From Isoetes taiwanensis (taxonomy: Eukaryota; Streptophyta; Lycopodiopsida; Isoetales; Isoetaceae): 64,000 nt of DNA. The stretch spans positions 374,001 to 438,000 of the forward strand of contig JAJEKV010000193.1 of NCBI GenBank assembly GCA_021234155.1, written 5' to 3'. Below are positions 42,786 through 53,386 of this stretch, piece after piece. How positions within the stretch are numbered: position 1 is the stretch's first letter; every line of letters starts with the position of its first letter. The notes beneath the pieces are model-generated. The model was given only the letters and a program-made list of their open reading frames with translations, was not told where the DNA came from and searched no databases. A program made the translations under genes and the position numbers.

Positions 42786-43940
42786 CTACTTGTTTTTACC
42801 CACGTAGCCAATTTGAATCCGACTTCTTTCATAGTCTTCGTACTTTTCTTTGTCAAACTTAGCGTGGGAACTTTCAGGGACCTTTTCAGGAATCTTTTCA
42901 GGAACCTCTTCTGCAATACGAACATGGGCAATCTGCGCAGATGTTCGGGCTTTTGCTCGAGTATCCTCCTTTGGTTGCTCAGGATTCCCTTTGGATACAA
43001 CTTTTGGACATTGATTCTTATAGTGTGGACCTCCACATATAAAACATCCTCCCGGGGGTGCGTTTGCTTGAGACTTGGTCATCCCGCGTTCTCCGTTGCT
43101 TCTCTTCGTACGGGGTTCTTCATTACTAGGCAAAGCACTTGCTCGACTCCGCTTATTCTCTCTTTCAGATGCCTTGCCATTATCAGTCTTAAAATTTTTC
43201 TCTTGAGGATACCCCTCCCAGATATCATACCGTATTATACCCGGATTGAGTTTCATCTCTGCGGCTTCAGCCTTTCGCACTGCTTCATCAATAGTTGATG
43301 GTTCTGCAAAACATAGCTCTGCATATAATGGATCTCGCAGTCCAGCTATAAATTTTCGCGTTACTTCACTTTCAGATAATCCTCCTGGCTGTAATTCTCC
43401 CATCTGTACCGCTAAATAGGAGAACTTAGAATAAAAGTGATGTACTGATTCATGTTCCCCTTGCTTAAAAAGATCCCACTGTCTTTTAAGATCTGGGTAA
43501 TAATTTGCATGCAAGTTATGCGACTCAAATGCTTTTCTAAAAGCTGCCCAAGTTTTTATCTGCGGTAACAATTTCTTACGTCCTTGCCACCATATTCTAG
43601 CTACGTCAGTTAAATATTTGTCCATAGCTTGCAGTTTTTGCTCCTCCGTAGCTTTTACTCTTTCAAAGAAACTTTCCCAACTGGCCAGGAATCCTAGAAC
43701 TGCTGGCGGACTCCGTTTATCTCCTGCATATGACGGCATTCCTTCTACCTTCTCTAACCATTTAATTCGATCTGTTCTGGTATTGGCAACTATAGTAGGA
43801 GAATCAGGTGGTGGTGGAGTAACTGGTGGAGTGCTTGCAGGCAGAGGAGGCTGTTGGAATATGTCTGGCAAGTGCCCATACAGAATTGCTACATATTCAA
43901 GTTTCCTCTGGTTCTCTTCAAAACTAGGAGATGTAGGCAT
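42786..43940 (-). CDS. gag: Gag protein of the gag-only element
   Basis: 384 codons from ATG 43940. A proline-rich N-terminus (about residues 30-48) precedes a Retrotrans_gag core with LTDVARIWWQGRKKLLP and FKQGEHESVHHFYSKFSYL. A Lys/Arg/Ser-rich linker follows, and a CX2CX4HX4C zinc knuckle (CFICGGPHYKNQCP) lies near residue 295-310. No protease or pol follows: the frame ends about 345 bases before the polypurine tract. It would need enzymes from another Ty3/gypsy element. The ORF is uninterrupted, in contrast to the surrounding decay. Confidence 0.9.
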   Translation of the reverse strand: MPTSPSFEENQRKLEYVAILYGHLPDIFQQPPLPASTPPVTPPPPDSPTIVANTRTDRIKWLEKVEGMPSYAGDKRSPPAVLGFLASWESFFERVKATEEQKLQAMDKYLTDVARIWWQGRKKLLPQIKTWAAFRKAFESHNLHANYYPDLKRQWDLFKQGEHESVHHFYSKFSYLAVQMGELQPGGLSESEVTRKFIAGLRDPLYAELCFAEPSTIDEAVRKAEAAEMKLNPGIIRYDIWEGYPQEKNFKTDNGKASERENKRSRASALPSNEEPRTKRSNGERGMTKSQANAPPGGCFICGGPHYKNQCPKVVSKGNPEQPKEDTRAKARTSAQIAHVRIAEEVPEKIPEKVPESSHAKFDKEKYEDYERSRIQIGYVGKNK

Positions 43941-44047
43941 GCCAATCTGGGGCGCACTGTCAGCGGCGGATTCATAGCCCGGTTATCTTGGTCTGGGGAA
44001 GATTAAACTTGTTCTCGGGCCATTTCACGGGATCTTAGGATGCAAGA

Positions 44048-44060
44048 GCTCGATACCAAT
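44048..44060 (-). promoter_or_regulatory. Primer-binding site of the gag-only element
   Basis: The minus strand reads TTGGTATCGAGCTC right after the LTR end; compared with initiator tRNA-Met complement TGGTATCAGAGC one A is missing, at a CAG-like position. Confidence 0.7.
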
Positions 44061-44772
44061 TGATACAAACGGTTTACACGCCTCAGAATCTTTACGCAAA
44101 ACTAAGAAGCACGAGTTAATTCAATCAACACGGAACTCCGGATCAAGTTCTTACGGCACTACTTATCCACCCAACCTGGCTCGATTTGCAAGCCACGGCA
44201 AGTCCGCTCAATCTCTTCCCAATTCTGAGAATCGCTAACCAATTTGGATAGCCTCTCGATTCTTCTCTCGAGATACTCTAGAGCCTTGAGGAAACACTTA
44301 ATTCATCCACAATTCACCAAGAGATCTACTCAAGCGGGATTCTAAAAACGAGATTCTATGTCATGCTAAGCACTTACGACCGCTTAATTAGCGCAGATCG
44401 ATTCATTTATACTACTCTAAACAGGCATTGCGTGGCTAAATTTGGATTTTCCTTACCTTTTTAGCTAAATCCGACATCCTTTTTCTGTAATCCGGCCAGC
44501 TTTGAGGGCCCAGGAGCTATTTCCGGAAGATCCGGTACGTTTTAGCCTTACGTTAACAAAAAGGTTCTGCTTTCCGTTTGCATCGTTTGTTAACATGATT
44601 TCGTTGCTTTTATTTAAACGGTTATTTAGATGTCGATAGTTCCTTTATTATAGCCTTTAACATATCTAACAATCAATCAAGTTACAAAATATCTAAAATC
44701 CCTTGCCTCTGTGCTGGTCTTTGCAAATCATTCCTCTGAGCCACGCCCCCAAGCTAGTGCCGTATCAAGAAT

Positions 44773-45857
44773 TGATATGGTCTATGGGGTATGGGATAAA
44801 GCCAAGAGAGGTTGGGGCCCATTGGATAACTATTTCCTTGAAGGATCCGCCCTTTTGGTGCGTTGGTTATCACTAGAGGTGCTAGTGCGTAACATTTGGT
44901 ATCAGAGCCAAGGTTCAATTCCTCGTGGCAACATTGGTGTGTTCCACATGCTTGAGGGCAAGCATCTCGAGGAGGGGAGGAATTGATATGGTCTTTGGGG
45001 TATGGGATAAAGCCTTGATAGGTTGGGGCCCATTGGATAACGATTTCCTTGAAGGATCCGCCCTTTTGGTGTGTTGGTTATCACTAGAGATGCTAGTGCG
45101 TAACATTTGGTATCAGAGCCAAGTTTCAATTCCTCGTGGCAACATTGGTATGTTCCACATGCTTGAGGGCAAGCATCTCGAGAAAGAGGAGGAATTGATA
45201 TGGTCTATGGGGTATGGGATAAAGCCAAGAGAGGTTGGGGCCCATTGGATAACTATTTCCTTGAAGGATCCGCCCTTTTGGTGCGTTGGTTATCACTAGA
45301 GGTGCTAGTGCGTAACATTTGGTATCAGAGCCAAGGTTCAATTCCTCGTGGCAACATTGGTGTGTTCCACATGCTTGAGGGCAAGCATCTCGAGGAGGGG
45401 AGGAATTGATATAGTGCGTGGGGTATGGGATAAAGCTTTTGAAAGGTTGGGGCCCATTGGATAACGATTTCCTTGAAGGATCCGCCCTTTTGGTGTGTTG
45501 GTTATCACTAGAGATGCTAGTGCGTAACATTTAATGTTACGCACTAGTGACCCTAGTGATAACCAACATGTCAAAAGGGCGGATCCTTCAAGGAAATAAG
45601 ATCCAATCCCCAACTATCCAAACTTTATCCCATACCCCATAGACCATATCATCAATTCCTCCCCTCCCCAGATGCTTGCCCTCAAGCATGTGGAACACAC
45701 CAATGTTGCCAACCAACCTTGGCTCTGATACCAAATGTTACGCACTAGTGACCCTAGTGATAACCAACATGTCAAAAGGGCGGATCCTTCAAGGAAATCG
45801 TTATCCAATGGGCCCCAACCTTTCCAGGCTTTATCCCATACCCCATAGACCATATCA
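44773..45857. mobile_element. TRIM array: four direct and two inverted 122-bp LTRs
   Basis: LTRs run TGATATGGTC to GCGTAACA. Direct copies: 44773-44894, 44984-45105, 45196-45317, 45407-45529. Between them are internal regions of only 89-90 bp, each with an initiator-Met primer site (TGGTATCAGAGCC) at the left and a polypurine tract (GAGGAGGGGAGGAAT) at the right. After 5 bases comes an inverted unit: LTR 45535-45651, internal 45652-45735, LTR 45736-45857. Flanks AGAAT and GAAT resemble a short target duplication. The frames seen here are repeat shadows, not genes. Confidence 0.92.
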
Positions 45858-46031
45858 GAATGGCACCATTAGTTTCCCTTGATTGAAAGCGGTTCAGTTT
45901 TAGAATGGTGGGCCCTCAGTCGAGGAGGAGCAACCCAAGGATCAGGTATTTAGTTAATTTAATAGCCTAAACCATCTTCTAGACATAGAATCAGTAGGTT
46001 TAGCCTATTAAATTGCCCATAGCAGCTCTCT
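45858..46031 (+). repeat. 172-bp duplicated piece of LTR D
   Basis: Repeats 36120-36219 joined to 40431-40502 (the Helitron-free form). It shows the empty Helitron site and implies that two LTR copies were recombined, or a partial duplication took place, around the gag-only and TRIM insertions. Confidence 0.82.
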
Positions 46032-47022
46032 AGATCTCTAGATACCAGACTCTAACTAAAGAACCTAACTCTATGATATAGATTAGATCTAGTTCTTTAG
46101 TTCTTCTGTGATGTATATGGATGATGTATCTCTATGAACTCCTTGTATTGGGAAGGGGGGTAGAGACCTAAAGCTTGGTAGTAGATGCTCCTAGATTAGC
46201 CTCTCTAGCACACTATAGATTCGGCCTCAGTGTAACGAGAACCACACCAGGGTTGTGGGTGAAGGGGCGACCGGCTAAGAAGGAGGTTCATGTTAGACTC
46301 TTGAACGATCCCTCCGGTGTGTAAGGCCCTCTGGGGATCATTGTGACTAGGTCTGATGGCTCACCACCGAGTGCGGGGTGAGGCATGGACTCGACACCGT
46401 GAAGTGGTGTACACTTTCCAGTGGGTTGGTCGAATCTGAGGCGGTGGCCCTCTAGTCACCTTGAGTCGGCATGTAGATCTCTGGAGGGCGTGATCCCTTC
46501 CTGCCCCATCGAACTGGAAGATGAAACCCGGGAATAGCCCTTTTGGCTATGCATCCGTGAACTCTGATCGTCCCGACACTCTTGACCTACTACGCAAAGT
46601 GTGCACAGGAGGGGCGGATGGAGTGGACAACCCTAAGCCATGTTCTTATGCCAGCCAAATCCATTGCCATGAATTCTGTCTGCAATGAACTCTGGAGACC
46701 CAAGCCGTCAGTCATCCCCTTCGAGTCTGAGCCTTGGGTAGGATCCTTATGTATGATGCTGATCATTGTCTATGCAGATGTTGATGCACCACCCTTCGAG
46801 GTGGATATGTGATTATGTTGTATACTGACATGTATGTTTACGCTTCCGCAGCTAGGTAGGCCCTGAGGGAGACGGGGTAAAATGACCCCTTCACTCTTCC
46901 CACTGGGACTCGTTATGGGTGCAGTGATTGTGGAGGGCCCTGTATCAGTATGGAGCTGGTATGGGGGATGAACTCCTGTTTGTATAGGGTGGGTGCACCG
47001 TATACGAGTAGGGGACGCCACA

Positions 47023-47403
47023 GTTGTGCGTGTCATGGAGGATCAATTTCCTTACACCTGATGATTCGGGTACGCACAACTTGTTATGGTATAACATGTT
47101 GCCTTCCTTCTTATAATGTTTAAAGGCTTCCCGCTCTTTATCTGTTCTAGCTTCCCTAGAGAGGCTTGCCCATACTTCCCTGAAATCCACATCCGTTGTC
47201 AAGGACTCTTCAATCTTCTTACCAAATTCGCTGGAGAGCGTCGAAATTGCATTGCAATGCACTCTAGTTGTCAGGGGATGCCTTGAAAGCGCATCCGCTA
47301 CCACGTTGAGCTTCCCTGGCTTGTAGACTATATCAAAGTCATACTCTTCAAGGAACGCATCCACCTTCTGCGCCTCGGTCGAGGTGTGGTTGCGTGAATA
47401 CAT
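47023..47403 (-). pseudogene. Element C RNase H end and integrase start
   Basis: Diverged copy of the A/B sequence: [22 protein letters not shown], then KLCVPESSGVRKLILHDTHN. It is cut at the HxnH zinc-binding segment by the junction with LTR D, so the rest of the integrase and the chromodomain of element C are missing. Confidence 0.85.
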
Positions 47404-48389
47404 CTTGGAGGCTCACGGTGAGTGCGTATCCAATGGAACTTCCTTCCCAGCGGATAGTGCCTCCAAATTCTTAATGCCACGACACAACGCGAGCAATTCA
47501 CGATGCGTCGTCGAGGTGCTGCAGCGTTCGTCGTTCATCTTCACGGAATAAATGCAGCTACCACGCTCTTCTTCTTGCATGAACCTTTGCGCTGTAGCTA
47601 TCTTACTGCGTCTGTTACTACAAGCTTATCTTTCTCACGGGTCCGGGCGGGGTTAGGATTTGGGGCGGTCGTTAAAGCTTCCTTCAACAATTCAAACCAC
47701 CTTGGGCTTTCTTGTGCCAATGCCACGCCCAATCTTTCACCTTCTCCGCCCTCGTCAAGTCCGTTGGCGGGGCGCTATCTTAGCAAAGTTCCTCACGAAC
47801 TTCTCAGCGTACCACTGCTAGGCCGAGAAAACTTCGACTTCATGCACATTCTTCGGTCTGCGGCCACATCAATGACGGCTTCAATCTTGGCGGGATCCAT
47901 CGAGATTCCTTCCACCGAGATCACATGACCGAGATATTCCACCTTCTCTCGGATTCGGCGGTGGCGCCCGACAACTTGGCGCATAACCGGTGCCTCTTCA
48001 ACTTTTCCAAAGCACTCCTTAAGTGTTTATGCGTGCTCTTCAAGGGATCTGCTATACACCAAAATGTCATCAAAGAATACAATCACAAAGGTGTCTAAAA
48101 ACTCCCTGAAGATGTCGTTCATGAGCCTCATGAACGTCGCGGGGGCATTCGATAAGCCGAAAGGCATTACCGTGAACTCATAATGCCCATACTGCGTTCT
48201 GAAGGTGGTCTTATGGATATCCTCTTCCTTTATCCTGATCTGATGATAACCTGACCTTAAGTCGATTTTGGAGAAGACCTTTGCACCTTGGAGTTGATCC
48301 ATCAAGTCATCTGATCTGGGGAGCGCATACTTGTTCTTAATGGTGTGCTTGTTCAACTGCCTATAGTCTATGCACATCCTTAAACTGCC
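47404..48389 (-). pseudogene. Element C RT (central part) and RNase H, decayed
   Basis: 48027-48389 keeps a readable RT block ([30 protein letters not shown]). From 47404 to 47990 RNase H and the connection domain are broken by many indels; [20 protein letters not shown] is still visible at about 47880-47950. It is about 80 percent like A/B by eye. Confidence 0.82.
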
Positions 48390-49436
48390 CCCGGGGGGTG
48401 CACCTATCCTATAGGGGATATGCCACCTGTGTACATAGGGTTGTAAAAAAACCCCTATATACGACACTTTTTTGATCAAAAACCCCTACCATACGATTTT
48501 CAAATTTTGCATGCATATACCCCCTCCCAATTTTATACGTCATTTATCAATTAAAAAACCCCTCGCATACGACCTTCTGTGAATATTACATATACCCCCA
48601 ATATATATACGTAACTTTCTTTAAGTATATATAGTTACTAGAAGATTGATGTTGAAACTGAATTGAACTATCATGTTTGATAATGTTTGCTCATATGAGT
48701 CTCGCATTCTCCTTCACATCTCAAAACATTAAGCTTCAGTAATCATATGCAAATCTCAGATGATTCACTCAAAACCATAGTTTTTACAACCCAAGAATTG
48801 TCTCCTTTATAGATCGAAACGAATGTCTTTCTCACAAAGACATCTGTTTTTTCTGTCATGTATGGAAGATCATTATAATCACTCATGAACACAAATTCTT
48901 CTGATTAATACTTAATGCCTAAATGTAGTAAGCATGATACTTGCACGTACCTTTAGAATAATTAGAGCAAAACTGCATTCATCGTTAAGCTTGAATTGAA
49001 TCTTGTAAGCCACAACAAAACAGAACTAGCAATAGACAGCTGGTGCATCTGCAACCTGTGGCAGCCAAATCGTTTCAGCATTTGTGACCCATCCTCCAAA
49101 CAAGATGAAAAAAATCTCAAGAGGAATTATCGGATCAAATTTCTAATCCCATCCAAGGAAAAAAAACAAGTAGAACAAAATAAAAAAATTACCAGTAATC
49201 TTAGTGTTGCAATCGGATTGATGCCTCTACGAATAGGCTGCCGAATCACCAAGCCCTCTCTGTATCATACCATGTTCGGTTCCCCGCCACGGAGCACCCC
49301 TCTCCGTTAGTGTACGAAGAATTTAAAAAAAAAAAGGTACATTGTACCGTAGGTATACATACTAAGAACCCACAAAAGTAACCCCTTCATGTTTACGCAC
49401 GTGGTTTGGGGGGTTCTTCTGAGTGACTCCCCCTTG
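48390..49436. mobile_element. 1047-bp non-autonomous insertion in element C RT
   Basis: Flanked by the 8-bp direct repeat AAACTGCC (48382-48389 and 49437-49444). Removing it and one repeat restores RT around [12 protein letters not shown] and KKKDGS. The ends are imperfect inverted repeats (CCCGGGGGGTGCACC and, reversed, CAAGGGGGAGTCACT). An 8-bp duplication suggests hAT; Mutator-like is possible. The interior is AT-rich with a repeated AAAACCCCT-TACGA-type motif near 48450-48600 and no coding frame. Confidence 0.75.
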
Positions 49437-49740
49437 AAACTGCCATCCTTCTTCTTTACAAAGAGAATGGGTGCTCCAAATGGCGAGACGCTAGGTCTAA
49501 TGAAGCCTAGGTCGAGCAACTCCTGTAATTGCTTCTTCAGCTCCGTCAACTCCTGCGTCGTCATTCTGTATGGAGCCTTACTTGTCGGCTTTGTTCCTGG
49601 TTCGAGTGCTATCTCACACTCGACTCCCCTATAAGGAGGAAGCTGTTTGATCCCATCTGGAAAGAGATCATGGAACTCCGTGATCAGCTTAGCTATTTGC
49701 TTCGGCAACTTGCTGAGCACCTTGTCTTTTTTGCTTTCTT
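49437..49740 (-). pseudogene. Element C gag-pol linker and RT N-terminus
   Basis: Encodes [34 protein letters not shown] and [13 protein letters not shown], as in A/B. Open until the 1047-bp insertion interrupts it. Confidence 0.88.
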
Positions 49741-50330
49741 TCGACTCGGCTCATCAATCTCAAGCTTGAAGATGTATGCTACCCTGCCGCTCTTGATGCA
49801 CTTGAACAGTAGTTTAGAAGACATACACCGTATGATGGGAACAACTTCTTTACCCGTGATCTCAATGATCTTGCCGTGGTGTTGGGAAGGTCACCTTCCG
49901 CTTCCACATCCAATGATGGCCCCCGCTGGGCCCAAGATACTCCATTCCTATGATCAGGTCATAATTGCCAATGCCCATTACTTACGCCCCATCCGATATT
50001 AATCCCGGCAAGTCGATGTCGGTTAATTCTCTTGCTGTAGCCGCGCCTTTACTTGCTCCACTTGCTAAGACAACGGGCCTTGGCTTTGACTTTAGTGGTT
50101 TCAACTTCAACATTTGAACCATTCGGGGATGCAAAGTTATGGCTACTTCCCCGAAGTCTATCAGACTATGAAGGACTTGGCCTTGGCCTTCCCTCTTGTA
50201 GAAATTACCTTATTCGGCTTTCGCTTTGCTCTGCGGTCTCTTGTGCGGCAAAGATATGACACTCACCCTCGGATGTAGTCGCGGGTCTGCTTCCGGGCCC
50301 GTCGTCGGGCGGGTGTCCCATCTCCCAACT
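49741..50330 (-). pseudogene. Element C protease, heavily decayed
   Basis: Collinear with 20481-21060 of element B, with many small deletions. Short matches such as the [12 protein letters not shown]-like region near 49890-49960 survive; the DTG site is not readable. Confidence 0.7.
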
Positions 50331-51630
50331 CCGCTTTAGCCGCACTCATGACGTAAGGGCGCTTCCGTTTCTATGGCCCGGCCGGAAGCACACGAAGCAA
50401 AAGCCGCTTTTCTATGCACTCCTGTCTCTTTTCCTTGGGCATAGCTCAGAAAAGGATCGTGACCGCTTTGGAGTAGTTTGACCCTTCCCCGCTTGTCCTT
50501 GAAGGACACCTGCTTTTTCTCCTGGCCGCTTCCCCCGTTGCCACCATATGGGGCTCTAGCCGGACTGGGCTGGCTGCCCTAGGGCTATAACTCCTCTGCT
50601 GCCTTGCCTTTGTCCCGATAATCCGCGCCTCTGCCTCGCTATTCGAGGTCCTGTTCCTTGCAAACTTATTGCCTTGACTCGCCGATATCATCGTCTTAGG
50701 GTTTATTGCCCTTACAAGCTTTGCGGATCTCATCATTCAGTTCTTCAATATAGCTTTCCCCGCATGCTTTTAAGCCCAACTTTGGCACATAGAGCCTTAG
50801 CCTCATGAATTCCTCTGTATCTTTCGGGGTGATTTGTTTTCCTGTTCTATAGACCTATAGAAGCTAACGCATCATCTTTGGACTTGTGCTCTCTTGGGAT
50901 AATGGCTTTGAAGGCTTTAGCGAACTTCTTGAACACCGCAAGCATCCCTGCTCAAGCCATGGGCCTTTGCATACCCCTTCCACCATATCGTCTTTGCTCC
51001 TTTCCCGGGTTGGTGATGCCACCCTACCTTTATCCTTGTCCTTCATACCATAAGCGTTGCCATATTCACTCATCTCATCCGAATAAAGCCTCGCCTCCAT
51101 GCTTGACCTGTTCTGCTTTGAGAATTGCTCGAGCCTCACGGCCTTCCAAACATTCCCCAATGCACCAGAGTCTACTTTCTTCTGGTAATCAGAGGTTCTT
51201 GTGTCCCTTTGTCGTCCATCTATGGTATCCCTCTGCCTTCCATCTGTTGGTCACTGGGTCCTACGTTCTTAGATCTTCCTGGAGTCGGTTAGAGGTCGAG
51301 CTTGAGTCGGAGGATTCCGAGCTGGAGGACCTCCTTCTCTTGCTCCTCTTCTTGTCTCTTCACCCGTTTCGAAGCCGATGCTTGCGGCAATGGCGTTGCC
51401 CACCGAACCGCTCACGCTTTGCCACTGCCGGAAAAGCCTTTATCTGCTCCAGGTCCGTCCTCATCTGTGATATTTCCTCTTCTAGGGTTATGGGTCCAAA
51501 TTCCTCGAACAGGTTCCTTGCCGGGGGTGGCCTGGGCGGACTCTGTTCTTCCATATGGTCTCGGCGTTGTCGTTCCCCTGAGCCTAGGCCTCTAGCTGCA
51601 TACACAAGTAGTTCATGGCTATATGGTTAG
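50331..51630 (-). pseudogene. gag: Element C gag, decayed
   Basis: Collinear with A/B gag. Readable parts are NVWKAVRLEQFS and [11 protein letters not shown] (about 51040-51160), LVRAINPK (about 50710) and an N-terminal piece with ITLEEEISQMRTDLEQIKAF (51360-51500). Frames are broken throughout. The TGCAGCTAGAG acceptor-like site is conserved near 51592. Confidence 0.8.
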
Positions 51631-51830
51631 TTTTACTTGTTCTCTTGCATTATTTATGTTGTTGGTATAGTTGTGGGGCAAAATATATCAACAAAACATT
51701 TAAAGTGCAAAAGAAATTATATTCATATATTATATAATATTTTAGTACAAAAAGTCTCTGGGATCAAGAGTCTAACTAATCTTGAAATCGCCGGTAAGAT
51801 GGGTTGTCCTCAAGGAACTTCTTAACTTGG
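51631..51830 (-). other. Spacer between gag and pre-gag ORF (element C)
   Basis: AT-rich, corresponds to 22436-22593. Nothing coding is visible. Confidence 0.45.
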
Positions 51831-53056
51831 GCCGTTCCTACCGAATGACCCAAGTTCACGAGGGCAGCTGGCGATGAGCCAGCGCAAGGCTCTCGCCAGC
51901 TCTTCCACCACAAGGTCGGTCGGATGTACGGGCAGCGGTCCGCGCTAATCTCGCTGGTCGATGGGGTATGGCGAAATCGAAGAGGTCAAGTGCCATTGCT
52001 CTCTTGACTAGGGCAGCATAGTCGACATTTGCCGCTATTCGAGCATGCCTCGGGCCTTTGAGAGTGCAATAAGCATGAACACTCCTTCTTCTCCCCGGGG
52101 CTGAACTTGCGGTTGTACTACCGCTATTCTCCCATCCAGGCCGGCGGGCAGGTAGTACCTCGGGGACTGTCATTGTGTGTCACTGGGCTTCTCCTTGTTT
52201 GGCCTCCAAATTCTATGCAGCCTATTACCTCCTCTATCTCGGTCGGCTCGGTAGTCTTCAATTGTGGAATCGACTCGTCGCGAGGGTCAATTCCCCGCTC
52301 CTCTTGTTGGAGGTGGTGTCGAAGGCCTCGGCATTAAGATGCTGCGTGGTCTTGCCCGCGGATCCCCATCTGTTCCTGGAGGGCGAGGAACTCCTCCTCC
52401 GTTGGCAGCTCCCGCTCTTCCATCATTTGCCTGATGTTGCTTTTTGGGCACGGATGTGGAAGTCACTTCCCTGTGTAGGTGTTGGCTTCCGACTTGCGGC
52501 GAGTTCGAGACTCCCCGACGATGAAGTCGTCCAAGTCCGGACTGCCGTAGTTGGTGGAGCAGCGGTTAGAGTGATGTCTGAGCTCCCTCTCCCTGCATTC
52601 GGGGAGGTTCTGGATGTCGCTAAGGAGTAAATACTTCTCTCCGTCGATGATGATAGGGGCTAGGCTCGTGATGCCTAGCCCGAGTGAGGGAGCAACTCTG
52701 AGGTTCTGCCGACTCTGCTCGAAGTTGGCCAACTCCTCTTCTGCTTGTCGTCGTTCCTCCTCTGAGTCTAGCTCGGTGTACTCTTCATCGTCCGACTCCT
52801 CTTCTTCCTCTCTTCCTTCTTGCTCTTGCTGGTACTGCAAAAACATCTGCTCTTCTGCTCGGGCTGCTATGGGGTCCACCTCCATGGGAGGAATAGAGGT
52901 TGCCCCCAATGGGTTTTCAGCACGGTGGGATAGGAAAATAGCTAGGGCGGCGGTGTAGGAGAAGTACTTGGTCCTGTTAGCTGTCAAGACCATGTAGTCT
53001 GGTAGCCTCTGCGCCTTGTTAGTTAGGTACTTGGCGATATTGGGGACATCACCCAA
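51831..53056 (-). pseudogene. Element C pre-gag acidic ORF
   Basis: 52463-53056 is open and homologous to the pre-gag protein of A: YMVLTANRTKYFSYTAALAIF, an acidic stretch (REEEEESDDEEYTELDSEEE), then LGLGITSLAPIIIDGEKYLL. The C-terminal part to 51831 is frameshifted. The first ~110 residues found in A are missing: the ORF abuts a non-homologous join near 53090. Conservation of the acidic region and flanks in this diverged element shows the ORF is a stable part of the lineage. Confidence 0.75.
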
Positions 53057-53107
53057 GGCTGCTTGGAGGGATGGGCGGGGAACAAAATAGTGTGTTTCAA
53101 GCTGAAT

Positions 53108-53174
53108 GTCTCACACGTTGCGCCCAGCCCGAAAATGAGATTCTCATTTTCTGTCCTGGCGCGACGTGTGAGAC
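53108..53174. repeat. Single diverged hairpin in element C leader
   Basis: GTCTCACACGTTGCGCC pairs with GGCGCGACGTGTGAGAC, and GAAAATGAGA pairs with TCTCATTTTC in the centre. The arm core (CTCACAC, TGCGCC) matches the A/B hairpins, while the loop sequence is unrelated. One copy only. Confidence 0.85.
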
Positions 53175-53373
53175 CACCCTACTTTTTGGAGGTTGGCTCA
53201 CCAATTTTAATCTTTTTTTATGTTTTCATTCATTTGAACTGTTACTAGCTTAGCATAAACTACAAAAATGAGAAAGAAAATTTTTTTTCCCATTTTTCGA
53301 GGTTTAAGGGTCCTATCAAGTTAGTGCTACTGGGAGCATGGTCAGTGCTTTGCTCTTGGTCACCAAGAACATT

Positions 53374-53385
53374 GCTCTGATACCA
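53374..53385 (-). promoter_or_regulatory. Primer-binding site, initiator tRNA-Met (element C)
   Basis: The minus strand reads TGGTATCAGAGC one base from the LTR end. Confidence 0.92.
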
Positions 53386-53386
53386 C

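Larger units (their letters stand above)
40503..44767 (-). mobile_element. Gag-only LTR retrotransposon (TR-GAG-like) with three LTRs
   Basis: LTRs at 40503-41207 (705 bp), about 41746-42442 (5' end clipped) and 44061-44767 (707 bp) run TGATACAAACGG to GCCGTATCA. The internal sequence between the last two is 1.6 kb, with a primer site next to 44061 and a polypurine tract (GGGAAGGGAGGGAAT) beside each of the other two. It codes for Gag only. The first internal segment (41208-41745) is truncated inside gag, so the triple-LTR form probably arose by unequal recombination. No matching target duplication is visible (CTAAT left, AGAAT right). Confidence 0.87.
35621..47022 (+). mobile_element. LTR D (plus strand) with three nested insertions
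   Basis: Starts TGTGGCGTTCGG after the polypurine tract and ends GGGGACGCCACA at 47022. Its parts (35621-36219, 40431-40502, 46032-47022) add to about 1.66 kb and align in reverse complement with LTR C (53387-55058, 1672 bp). It is split by a Helitron, a gag-only LTR element and a TRIM array, plus a 172-bp partial duplication. A TATTTAAG motif near 36013 could be its TATA box. After 47022 there is no primer site; decayed integrase of element C abuts directly. Confidence 0.82.

Noticed and set aside
44915-45853. Several 60-130 codon frames in the TRIM array
   Set aside because: They repeat with the array and run across LTR, primer site and polypurine tract; they are by-products of the repeat.
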